From assembly GCA_022822325.1 (NCBI GenBank), contig JAJEBW010000005.1, positions 45,189 to 109,188 of the forward strand: a stretch of 64,000 nucleotides of DNA, read 5' to 3'. A program made the position numbers and the translations under genes. Shown here piece by piece: positions 15,627 through 23,711 of the stretch. The DNA is from Gemmatimonadota bacterium. Lineage in GTDB: Bacteria > Gemmatimonadota > Gemmatimonadetes > Longimicrobiales > Gaopeijiaceae. Position 1 is the first letter of the stretch. Each line of letters starts with the position of its first letter. Below the pieces are notes generated by a model, which saw only the letters and a program-made list of their open reading frames with translations, did not search any database and was not told the DNA's origin.

Positions 15627-18600
15627 CTACCAGCCGGGTCCGAAGCTGAATCCCCAGTGCCATCCCTTCCTCGGCCGCTGCCAGGGATAGGCGTAATAGG
15701 TCTCGAACAGGAACATGCCCAGCAGGTTCATCCGCGCCGAGACGCCGCTGGAGGCCAACGGGATCCGGTCCAGCGAGTCGCGCGACCACACCAACTGCGC
15801 CGGACGCTCGGTGTCCCACGCCAGCCCCACATCGGTGAAGATCGTCAGCTCGATCGGGATGTAGGGGAAGTCGATCAGCCCGAACTCCTCGATCCCGGTG
15901 AAGGGGAAGCGAAACTCGATGTTGAAGACCCCCAGGCGGTGCCCGTAGAGCCGGTCGATCAGTGGACAGGTCGATCCGGTGATGGTGATCCGCGTGCTCT
16001 CGGGGCACTCGTTGCTGTTTTCGAAGGAGTTCCAGGCATAGCCGCGGATGAAGGATCCGAAGCCGAGGAAGTAGGTGCCAAGCTGCTGTTCGTCGAGTCC
16101 CCTGATGTCGCCGTAGCGCCCTAGGTACAGACCGCGAGTCGCCAGCGTCAGCGGGCCGCCTTCGTTGAAGTAGCGCCGGTAGTCCGCCGTGACGGTGTTG
16201 AAGTTGACGGTGCCGTAGGCGAACTCGGTCCCGAAGCGGAAGCGCTCGCCGCGAACCGGACTGGTGAAGGCGTTGTAGGAGTTGTCGCCGACGAACGACA
16301 GCGAGGCCGTGGCGAAGTGAAGGGGGGAGCGCCATTCCTCCTGGACGCGTTCGAAGGCGACGATCTGCTGGAAGGGATTGGTGTAGTAGATGTCGCGCTC
16401 GAGATCGAAGCCGTAGCGGGTGATCCCCAGTCCCCCCTCGATGCGGCGCGTCCCGGAGAGCGGATAGGCGAGCACGCCCTGCGCGGCGTCCACATAGATC
16501 CGTTCCCGGTAGATCTGGAACTGGTCGAGGCCATAGAAGAAGTACTGCCGGATGATGGGGATGTGCTGCACGTTGGCGCCCCAGTTCCAGCGGTTCTTCT
16601 GGTTGAGATAGGTCGCCTGGCCGCCGATGTCCTTGATCGTGCCGTTGGCCATGAGCGCCAGGCCGAGAAAGCGGTCGCCCAGCATGTCGGAAAAGACCGC
16701 GTAGGTGCTGCCGGCCACATAGGATCCGTAGGGATCGGTTCCCACCCCGATATTGGGCTGTCCCACATAGTCGAGCGCCAGCGAGGGCTCGTAGCTCTCG
16801 GACTGTTCGCCGGTGTAGACCTCGTCGGAGACCAGACCGGTCAGCGGATCGGCGAGGTAGCCGGCGATGCGGCTGCGAATTCGGGGCGCGCCCGGCGGCA
16901 GCATCCGGCCGGGGTGGCCGCCGCGGTCGGCGACGACGTCCAGCAGGGTGGACATCTCGTCGGGCCGCCCCGTGTTGACGATGTAGCCGCGTTCGTGGAA
17001 GACCGAGAAGGCGAGCAGATCCTGCGCCGCCGAATAGGAGAAGGCGGGCGAGAGCGCGGTGATGCCGCTGACCCCGGTGGCCGCGCGGGTGATTCGCCGC
17101 ATCTCGCCGTCGGACAGCCTCAGGTGGAAGATGTCGGGGAAGCCGTCGGGATCGGAGACGAAGAAGATGCCCTCGCCGGTGCGGTCGAAGACCGGGTTGA
17201 TGTGCTTGGCCCCGGCGAAGACGGTCAGCGGTTCGACCCTCTGCGTCTCCAGATCCAGGAAGGCCAGCACGTAGTTTCCGAAGACGAGCTCGTCGAAGTT
17301 GGTGTCGGATCCGCGGTCCGAGACGAAGGCCAGCCTCCGCCCGTCCGGCGACCAGGCCGCGTGGAGATCGGCGTGCCGGTCGTTGGTGAGCTGCTGCACG
17401 CTTCCGCCTGCGAGGTCATAGAGGTAGAGGTCGGAGATTCCCCCGCGAAGTCCGGTGAAGGCGATCTGCCGCCCGTCCGGCGACCAGGCCGGATTCTGGA
17501 TCGCGCCCAGCCCCTCGATCGAGATGCGGTCCTCGATTCTTCCGCTCTGCACGTCGAGAATCGCCAACTGGTTGTCGCCCCCCGAGAAGATCACGAAGGC
17601 GAGCTTGCGGCTGTCCGGCGACCACGACCCGCTGCTGTCGATGTAGCGGATCCCGTCGATGTAGGGAGTCTCGTTGCGCTGCAGCGGACGCAGGATCCGT
17701 CCGGTCTCCACCTCGGCCAGGAAGAGATCCATCGAGAAGAGGTCCTTTTCGGACTGAAATACGATGTAGCGCCCGTCGGGGCTCAGCGAGGGGGCCACAT
17801 TGGTTCGTCCCCCGCCGCACTCGACGCAGAGCAGCACGTCGCCGGTCTCGTAGGGGATCGACTTGCCCGCCATGAGCGGCCGGTACTCGGTCTCCACCGC
17901 ATCCCACCACTGCATCGCGATCGTGTCCTCGGACATGGCGAAGATCTGCCCGATCGCGGGCTCCCAACCGGTCCTGAGCGCGGTGCGGAAGAAATCCTGC
18001 ACGGCGTCGTCGCCATAGGTTCCGCCCAGATACGAGATGAAGCCCTGGCCGAAGCGGTAGGCGAAGTACTTCGGGTCGCGGGTGATCTCCTTCAGGGTGG
18101 GCTTGTCGTCGCGGAGGATGTGGTCGCGCAGCCACATCGCGGTGTGGGGGTGTTCGCGCCCCATTGACATGTATTCCGCCATCCCCTCGACGACCCAGAG
18201 GGGAAGCGCCGCCAGCCGCATGATCCCGCCGCCGCTCCGGCTCTGCGAGATGTTGTACTGGAAGGCGTGCACGAGCTCGTGGCCCAGGATTCGGTCGGTC
18301 TCGCCGTAGGAGGCGTTCAGCGGCATGATGACGCGGTTCTTGAGCGACTCGGTGACGCCGCCGGTGCCCTGTCCGATCGCGCCCTGCAGGGTGTTGGTCT
18401 GCTGGAAGTCGGGGTGGTCCGCGTAGATGATCAGCGGCTTGGCCGTGTCGAACTCGTGTTGGAAGGCTCGCGACAGGCGTTCGTACCACCGCTCCGCGAG
18501 CCGCGCGATGTCCTCGACCGCCCTCTCGGCCTCGGGGTAGTAGTGGATCTCCCAGTTCTGCGTGGTGAGAACCCGGAAGTCGAAGCCGCCCTCGTACTGC

Positions 18601-18815
18601 ACCTTGTTGCGCCCGAAGTACTGGCCGGAAGCGGGCAACGCCCCGGCGAGAAGAAGGGTCCACGCCGCCAGCGCGCCCGCGAGGAGGCGGTCCACCGGAA
18701 TGAGGCGGTCCACCGGAAGAGGGAATCGCCGTCCCCGCCCCGCCTTCCCCCTCGTCGCACTCCGACCGATCCTTGCGGCCCCGCTCCCTGCAACCATGAA
18801 ATTCCCTGTCGACAT
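15627..18815 (-). CDS. HELVH metallopeptidase / TolB propeller / outer-membrane barrel fusion
   Basis: A 1062-aa exported protein with three parts. After the signal region (LLAGALAAWTLLLAGALPASGQ, about 44-65) comes a gluzincin-like domain with the zinc motif HELVH (179-183) and WVVEGMAEY (about 208-216) as the likely third ligand region. Next, a beta-propeller (about 340-640) shows TolB-type repeats such as SLSPDGRYIVF, SWSPDSRKLAF, AWSPDGRQIAF and AWSPDGRRLAF. The C-terminal third (about 730-1062) is rich in amphipathic strands and ends in aromatic Gly-Trp, as in BamA/surface-antigen barrels. It is probably an outer-membrane protein with a surface or periplasmic protease. The substrate is unknown. 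Confidence 0.8.
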   Translation of the reverse strand: MSTGNFMVAGSGAARIGRSATRGKAGRGRRFPLPVDRLIPVDRLLAGALAAWTLLLAGALPASGQYFGRNKVQYEGGFDFRVLTTQNWEIHYYPEAERAVEDIARLAERWYERLSRAFQHEFDTAKPLIIYADHPDFQQTNTLQGAIGQGTGGVTESLKNRVIMPLNASYGETDRILGHELVHAFQYNISQSRSGGGIMRLAALPLWVVEGMAEYMSMGREHPHTAMWLRDHILRDDKPTLKEITRDPKYFAYRFGQGFISYLGGTYGDDAVQDFFRTALRTGWEPAIGQIFAMSEDTIAMQWWDAVETEYRPLMAGKSIPYETGDVLLCVECGGGRTNVAPSLSPDGRYIVFQSEKDLFSMDLFLAEVETGRILRPLQRNETPYIDGIRYIDSSGSWSPDSRKLAFVIFSGGDNQLAILDVQSGRIEDRISIEGLGAIQNPAWSPDGRQIAFTGLRGGISDLYLYDLAGGSVQQLTNDRHADLHAAWSPDGRRLAFVSDRGSDTNFDELVFGNYVLAFLDLETQRVEPLTVFAGAKHINPVFDRTGEGIFFVSDPDGFPDIFHLRLSDGEMRRITRAATGVSGITALSPAFSYSAAQDLLAFSVFHERGYIVNTGRPDEMSTLLDVVADRGGHPGRMLPPGAPRIRSRIAGYLADPLTGLVSDEVYTGEQSESYEPSLALDYVGQPNIGVGTDPYGSYVAGSTYAVFSDMLGDRFLGLALMANGTIKDIGGQATYLNQKNRWNWGANVQHIPIIRQYFFYGLDQFQIYRERIYVDAAQGVLAYPLSGTRRIEGGLGITRYGFDLERDIYYTNPFQQIVAFERVQEEWRSPLHFATASLSFVGDNSYNAFTSPVRGERFRFGTEFAYGTVNFNTVTADYRRYFNEGGPLTLATRGLYLGRYGDIRGLDEQQLGTYFLGFGSFIRGYAWNSFENSNECPESTRITITGSTCPLIDRLYGHRLGVFNIEFRFPFTGIEEFGLIDFPYIPIELTIFTDVGLAWDTERPAQLVWSRDSLDRIPLASSGVSARMNLLGMFLFETYYAYPWQRPRKGWHWGFSFGPGW

Positions 18816-18943
18816 GACCAGCCTCTCTTCCCCTGGGTGAACGATCGGGCCAGAATTCCCTGGACGGCGCCCCCGCGATGCCTGTCGTCATACACGGCGC
18901 GGGTCCGCCGGGATCCCCCGCCGCATGGAACTCCCCGAACGAT

Positions 18944-18979
18944 GCGCACACGACCCACATAGCGCACACGACCCACATA
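18944..18979 (+). repeat. Two tandem 18-bp units
   Basis: GCGCACACGACCCACATA occurs twice without a gap, at 18944-18961 and 18962-18979, immediately before AAGGAT. It lies in the short space between divergent genes, 23 bp before the ATG of the BNR-like lipoprotein, so it may affect that gene's expression. Confidence 0.85.
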
Positions 18980-19002
18980 AGGATACAACTCCCGGGACCG
19001 CC

Positions 19003-20376
19003 ATGACCACAGCAGCCCGCATGGCGCTCGGCGCGATCTTCGCCGCCGCCGCGACCGCATGCACCCCCGACACCCCGCCCGCGCCCGCCGTTGGCGAGAT
19101 CGCCCTTCCGGCCGCCGCGGGGTCCGCGCACCCGCACCTGGAGGCGGCCGCGGGAGGGGTCTGGATGAGCTGGACCGAACCCGCGCCGGGGGGCCACCGG
19201 GTGAAGGTGGCGTTTCTGGAGGGGACGGAGGCCGCGAGCGGGGAGGCGTCCGCAGGGGGGGAGATCGGCGGCGGCGGGGAAGGGGAGGCCGGCGAGGCCG
19301 CGTGGGGAGGGCGGTGGACCGCGCCGGCGACGGTGGCCGAATCGGATGGCTTCTTCGTGAACTGGGCCGACTTTCCCTCTGTCCGGGTCTTCGGCGGCCG
19401 CCTCTTCGCGCACTGGCTGGAGCGCGGCGGCGAAGCGACCTACGACTACGGAGTGCGGATCGCATGGTCGGACGACCAGGGGGCCACCTGGTCGCCCCCC
19501 TTCACCCCGCATGAGGACGGCACCCCGACCGAACATGGATTCGTCTCCTTCTTCGAGGAGCGGGGCGTGGTCTGGGCCGCGTGGCTCGATGGCCGCGCGA
19601 TGACCGAACCGTGGGGACCGATGTCTCTCCGGGCGAGGGCGGTCGCGGCCGGGCGGCGGGCGGTGGACGCGGCGCTGCCGGACGACGAGGCGGCCGGGTT
19701 GCCGCGCGAGGGTTCCGGGCCGGAAACCGTGGTGGACGAGATGACCTGCGAGTGCTGCCAGACCGACGCCGCGGTCGTGGAGGGAGTGCCGGTCGTGGTC
19801 TACCGCGACCGGGCCGAGGGCGAAATCCGCGACATCTACGCCAGCCGCCGCGTCGACGGACGCTGGCTTCCCGGCCACCCGGTCCACGCCGACGGCTGGG
19901 TCTTCGGCGGCTGCCCCGTCAACGGCCCCGCGGTCGCCGCCCGGGACGCGGATCTCGCCGTGGCCTGGTTCACCGCCCCGGACGCCGAACCCCGCGTCCA
20001 TCTTGCCTTCTCGCGCGACGGCGCCCGCACCTTTGCGTCCCCCCTGCGCGTGGACGAGGGCCGCCCCATCGGCCGAGTCGATCTCGTCCTCCTGGAGGAC
20101 GGCTCCGCCTTCGTCACCTGGCTGGAGGACGCGCCCGGCCGCCCCGGCTCCGCCACCCGCGCCGGGGCCGCGATCATGGGACGGCGCGTCTTCCCGGACG
20201 GCGCCCCGGGCCCGGCCCTCGCCCTGGCGCCCTCGTCGTCTGCCCGCGCCTCGGGGTTTCCCCGCATCGCGCCCCTTGGCGAGGATCGAATCGTCGTGGC
20301 CTGGACCGATCCTGCCGGTGCCGGCCGCATTCGCGCCCGCGTCGTCGCGCTGCCTCCTGTCGCTCCCGCCCCCTGA
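19003..20376 (+). CDS. BNR/sialidase-like exported lipoprotein
   Basis: The 457-aa product has a lipoprotein signal peptide, with lipobox cysteine at residue 20 (AAATAC). The mature part carries strands of BNR type: IAWSDDQGATWSPPF, then FSRDGARTFASP. A cysteine-rich MTCECCQTDAAV segment lies near residue 250, and GGCPVNGPAV near residue 305. This arrangement resembles exo-sialidase-like propellers of unknown specificity; catalytic sialidase residues are not obvious, so no enzymatic role is assigned. A Gly/Glu-rich loop (about residues 77-105) looks inserted. ATG 19003 is chosen to start the signal peptide; an in-frame ATG at 18925 would place repeat-coded His/Asp residues in front. Confidence 0.65.
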   Translation: MTTAARMALGAIFAAAATACTPDTPPAPAVGEIALPAAAGSAHPHLEAAAGGVWMSWTEPAPGGHRVKVAFLEGTEAASGEASAGGEIGGGGEGEAGEAAWGGRWTAPATVAESDGFFVNWADFPSVRVFGGRLFAHWLERGGEATYDYGVRIAWSDDQGATWSPPFTPHEDGTPTEHGFVSFFEERGVVWAAWLDGRAMTEPWGPMSLRARAVAAGRRAVDAALPDDEAAGLPREGSGPETVVDEMTCECCQTDAAVVEGVPVVVYRDRAEGEIRDIYASRRVDGRWLPGHPVHADGWVFGGCPVNGPAVAARDADLAVAWFTAPDAEPRVHLAFSRDGARTFASPLRVDEGRPIGRVDLVLLEDGSAFVTWLEDAPGRPGSATRAGAAIMGRRVFPDGAPGPALALAPSSSARASGFPRIAPLGEDRIVVAWTDPAGAGRIRARVVALPPVAPAP

Positions 20377-20517
20377 CCGGCCACCCTCCTCGTGATCGCG
20401 CCCCCCGGCGCCAATCGAGCCGCCCATCCCCGACCGGGCATCCAGCCATCCGGTCCCGCTCCCCGGCCAGCCGCCCCCTGACCGGCCGCCCCCATCGCCC
20501 ACGCCGCCGCCCCGTCC

Positions 20518-21648
20518 ATGACCCTCCAGGACCTCGAAACCCCCGCCGGGATCGTCGATCTGGCCCGCGCCCGCGCCAACATCGACCGGACCGCCCGCTA
20601 CTGCCGCGAACACGGCATCTCCTGGCGTCCCCATGTCAAGACGCACAAGTCGCTCGAGATGGCGCGTCTGCAGATCGCCGCCGGGGCCTCCGGACTCACC
20701 GTCGCCACCCCGCGCGAAGCCGAGGTCATGGCCCGCGCGACCGACGACCTCCTCTTCGCCCATCCCCCCGCCCACCCCGCCAAGATCCGGCGCCTCGCCG
20801 CCCTCCCCGGGGAGCTGACCGTGCGGGTCGCCCTCGATTCGCTCTCCGTTCTGCGAGATCTATGCCGCGCCGGGGCCGCCGCCGGACGCACCTTCGGGAT
20901 CCTCGTCGAGATGGACGCGGGCGCGCGCCGCACCGGAGTCCTTCAACCCGCCGACGCCCTTCGCCTCGCCGAGGCCGCGGCCACGCTCCCCGGAGGCCGC
21001 TTCGACGGTCTCGCCCTCTACCCCGGCATCCGGCTGCCCCGCGCCGGGCTGGCCCCGGCCCTCGCCCGCCTTGCCCGCCGCCTCGAATCCTTCCGCGCCG
21101 CCCTCGCCCGCGCCGGGCTTCCCCCCCGCATCGTCTCCGGCGGCTCCACCCCGACGCTGTGGAACTCGCACAGGATCCCCGGCCTCACCGAGATCCGCCC
21201 CGGCACCTGCATCTACAACGATCGCGACATCGTGGGCATGGGCGCCGCGGCCCCCGAGCAGCTCGCCTACTCCGTTCTTGCCACCGTAGTCAGCACCGCC
21301 GTTCCCGGCCAGGCGGTCGTCGACGCGGGCTCCAAGGCGATCTCGCGCGAAGTCCTCGGCTCCGGCGACCCCGGATTCGGCGTCCTCCTCGACCGCCCCG
21401 GGGTGTTGGTTCGCGCCGTCAACGAGGAGCACGGCATGCTCGACCTCGCCGCAACGACCTGGCGTCCCGCCGTCGGCGAACAGGTGCGCATCGTCCCCAA
21501 CCACGTCTGCGTCTCGGTCAACCTCCAGGACCGCCTCTGGGGATTCGAGCGTCCCGGCGGCCCCCTGCGCCCGATCGCCCTCGACGCCCGCGGACGCGCG
21601 CCGGATCCCGCTTCGGCCGCGCAACCGAGCAGAGCGAGCGCCCCATGA
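20518..21648 (+). CDS. D-threonine aldolase / D-serine dehydratase-like PLP enzyme
   Basis: A fold-type III (alanine racemase-like barrel) PLP enzyme of 376 aa. RPHVKTHKS carries the PLP lysine (Lys41). SGGSTPTLWN and the conserved EIRPGTCIYND segment bind the cofactor. Near the C-terminus NEEHG and VPNHVC supply the His and Cys that bind a metal in D-serine dehydratase and D-threonine aldolase. The products would act on D-amino or beta-hydroxy amino acids; the exact substrate cannot be assigned. A five-codon micro-ORF links it to hldE (kinase half), so the two may be co-translated, though they share no obvious pathway. Confidence 0.82.
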   Translation: MTLQDLETPAGIVDLARARANIDRTARYCREHGISWRPHVKTHKSLEMARLQIAAGASGLTVATPREAEVMARATDDLLFAHPPAHPAKIRRLAALPGELTVRVALDSLSVLRDLCRAGAAAGRTFGILVEMDAGARRTGVLQPADALRLAEAAATLPGGRFDGLALYPGIRLPRAGLAPALARLARRLESFRAALARAGLPPRIVSGGSTPTLWNSHRIPGLTEIRPGTCIYNDRDIVGMGAAAPEQLAYSVLATVVSTAVPGQAVVDAGSKAISREVLGSGDPGFGVLLDRPGVLVRAVNEEHGMLDLAATTWRPAVGEQVRIVPNHVCVSVNLQDRLWGFERPGGPLRPIALDARGRAPDPASAAQPSRASAP

Positions 21649-21662
21649 ACCGCCGCAAATGA
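21645..21662 (+). other. Five-codon micro-ORF linking the PLP enzyme and the heptose kinase
   Basis: ATG AAC CGC CGC AAA TGA encodes MNRRK. Its ATG overlaps the upstream stop (ATGA at 21645-21648) and its TGA overlaps the ATG of the next gene (ATGA at 21659-21662). It exactly fills the gap and could pass ribosomes on by re-initiation. Confidence 0.4.
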
Positions 21663-22936
21663 GCAAGTCCGCCCCCATGCCTTCGCCCGCCTCGACGCCC
21701 TCGTCGGCCGCCTCGCCATCCAATCCTTCCAGAGGGGCCGCTTCCGTCCAATCCTCTTCCGCCGGCCCGTCTTCCACCGACCCGTCTTCCCTCCAACCCG
21801 CTTCCCTCCCGGCCGCTCCCCTCGCCCCCGGCCGCTTCGCCGAAATCGCCGCCCGCTTCCCCCGGCTTCGCATCGTCGTCCTCGGCGACGTCATGCTCGA
21901 CCGCTACATCTCGGGCCCCACCGACCGCATCTCGCCCGAGGCGCCGGTGCCGGTCGTCCGCGTTGCGCGCGAGTGGGAGGCCCCGGGCGGCGCGGCGAAT
22001 GTGGCGACCAATGTCCTCTCCCTTGGCGCCCGCTGCGATGTGGTTGGGGTGGGGAGCGAGGACGGACCGGGTCGCGCGGTCCGGCGGATCCTCCTGAATC
22101 GGGGCGCCGCCTGCCACATTGAGCCTGCGGAAGGGCGGGGCACGACCGTCAAGACGCGGATCCTCGCGCGGGGCCAGCAGGTGGTGCGCATCGACCGCGA
22201 GGAGACCGCCCCCGTCCCCGCCCCGGTGCGGGCCGCTCTGGAGTCGCGTCTGCGCGAGCTGCTGCCCGGGGCCGATGCGCTCATTCTGGCCGACTACGAC
22301 AAGGGCGCGCTCTCGCCGGAGCTGATCGGCTTCGCCACCCGGGCCGCGCGCGAGGCGGGCCTGCCCGTCTTCGCCGATCCGAAGGCGCGCCACTTCTTTC
22401 ACTATGGCGGCTCCCCGACCCGTGGCGGCTCCGAGGCCAGCGGCGGCTCCGAGGCCAGCGGCGGCTCCCTGACCCGTGGCGGCTCCCTGACCCGTGGCGG
22501 CTCCTCGAAACGGGGCGGTTCCTCGAAAAGCGGGGGCGCGGCAAAGAGCGGCGCCGCGACGCTCCTCAAGCCGAACCGGGCCGAGATCGAGGCCGCGCTC
22601 GGAGAGAGGGCGCGCCCCGACGATGCGCGCTGGATGGAGGCCGCGCGCCGCCGCACCGGGGCCGAACACCTGCTCCTCACCCTGGGCGCCGCCGGGATGG
22701 CGCTGGCCTCGCCGGGGGGCGCGGTGCGGCGCTTCCGGGTGGCCGCGCAAGCCGTCTACGACGTCTCGGGCGCGGGCGACACCGTGATTGCGGCGGTGGC
22801 GGCGGGGTGGGGGGCGGGCGGGCGCCCGGAGGAGGCGGTGGCCATTGCGGCCCATGCGGCGGCCATCGGGGTGGGGCGGGTGGGGGTGGCGACGGTCGCC
22901 CCGGCCGAGATCGCGGCGCGGCTGGCGGCGGAGTGA
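21659..22936 (+). CDS. hldE: D-glycero-beta-D-manno-heptose-7-phosphate kinase (HldE/RfaE1 domain)
   Basis: A PfkB-family kinase of the LPS heptose pathway, phosphorylating heptose 7-phosphate at C1. VVLGDVMLDRYISG, the GGAANVATN block, ILADYDKGAL and the catalytic VSGAGDT motif (about residue 369) identify the RfaE1 domain. The partner nucleotidyltransferase domain is a separate gene at 57825-58466. Two oddities are present. The first 58 residues are Ser/Pro/Ala-rich with no domain. Between ARHFFHYGG (about residue 250) and TLLKPNRAE there is an insertion of about 45 residues built of GGS-containing repeats such as GGSEAS, GGSLTR and GGSSK. The frame is intact through both. The stop shares a base with the next ATG (TGATG). 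Confidence 0.9.
   Translation: MSKSAPMPSPASTPSSAASPSNPSRGAASVQSSSAGPSSTDPSSLQPASLPAAPLAPGRFAEIAARFPRLRIVVLGDVMLDRYISGPTDRISPEAPVPVVRVAREWEAPGGAANVATNVLSLGARCDVVGVGSEDGPGRAVRRILLNRGAACHIEPAEGRGTTVKTRILARGQQVVRIDREETAPVPAPVRAALESRLRELLPGADALILADYDKGALSPELIGFATRAAREAGLPVFADPKARHFFHYGGSPTRGGSEASGGSEASGGSLTRGGSLTRGGSSKRGGSSKSGGAAKSGAATLLKPNRAEIEAALGERARPDDARWMEAARRRTGAEHLLLTLGAAGMALASPGGAVRRFRVAAQAVYDVSGAGDTVIAAVAAGWGAGGRPEEAVAIAAHAAAIGVGRVGVATVAPAEIAARLAAE
22420..22545 (+). repeat. Glycine/serine-coding tandem repeats inside the heptose kinase
   Basis: Imperfect 18-bp units beginning GGCGGCTCC recur about six to seven times, giving duplicated pairs GGSEAS-GGSEAS and GGSLTR-GGSLTR followed by more diverged GGSSK units. 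All changes are multiples of three. It lies in a loop of the PfkB fold, so length change would be tolerated. Confidence 0.8.
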
Positions 22937-23553
22937 TGCCCGGCCGCGTCGCCGCGATGATCGCGCTGGTCCAGGTGGCCGCCTGCACCGGCGGGCAGGG
23001 CTCGGCGGGCGGTCCGGGCCTGGACGGTCTGGGCGACGCCCTCTACACCCTGCCCCCCCTCTCCACCGGGGAGCGGGACACCGTCCGGCTGGTCGCCGGC
23101 GAATATCGGCGCCGGTACGACGAATCCTCGGCAACCCTTCGCCGCGTCTTCCTCTCCGGCCTTGTCGCCCGCGGGGAGCTCGACGGAAGGGTCGGCGAGG
23201 ATGCGGCGGTGATCCTCGTCGACCAACCCGGCGGCAGCGGCACATTCCATCACCTGGCCGCGCTCATGCGGAGAGCGGATGGATGGGAGAGCCCGGCCGC
23301 CGTTTTTCTGGGGGACCGAATCCGCATTGATTCGCTCTCGATCCAAAGCGACGACGGGACGATTTCAGTGACCTTCCGGACCCGGGCCGAAGGGGCGCCG
23401 ATGGCGGCGGAACCCACGGTGACGCAGACGCGGCGCTACCGCATGGCCGGGGACTCGCTCGCCCGGGTGGAGAGGAGGGAATCCATCCCGGCCGATGGCC
23501 CACGCCAGGTCGGCCGGCTCGATCGGAGACCTTGCCAAAGTCCCGGCGGTTGA
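22936..23553 (+). CDS. Lipoprotein of unknown function
   Basis: The 205-aa product starts MPGRVAAMIALVQVAACTG; the lipobox cysteine is residue 17. The mature part is mixed helix/strand with no recognised domain; SLSIQSDDGTISVTFRTR suggests a short beta-sheet. The ATG overlaps the stop of the heptose kinase by one base, so translation is coupled. The last residues lie close to the ribosome site region of the S9 peptidase gene but the frames differ. Confidence 0.6.
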   Translation: MPGRVAAMIALVQVAACTGGQGSAGGPGLDGLGDALYTLPPLSTGERDTVRLVAGEYRRRYDESSATLRRVFLSGLVARGELDGRVGEDAAVILVDQPGGSGTFHHLAALMRRADGWESPAAVFLGDRIRIDSLSIQSDDGTISVTFRTRAEGAPMAAEPTVTQTRRYRMAGDSLARVERRESIPADGPRQVGRLDRRPCQSPGG

Positions 23554-23711
23554 AGGCGGCCGGTGCGTTCGCGCGGCCCGGGTCGCGCTCGCCCCGGATT
23601 CGCGGCGTTCGCCGGCCGTCCTATATTGCAACTCTCATCGCCGCGTGCGTGGCCGGTCCTGGCCGCCGGGCGCACCCGGGCCGAATGCCGCATCCCCCGC
23701 AGGAGCTTCCC

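Noticed and set aside
20367..20490. Direct repeat CCGCCCCCTGACCGGCC flanking the gap before the PLP enzyme
   Set aside because: A short GC-rich repeat in a Pro-coding region is likely by chance and has no associated gene or structure.
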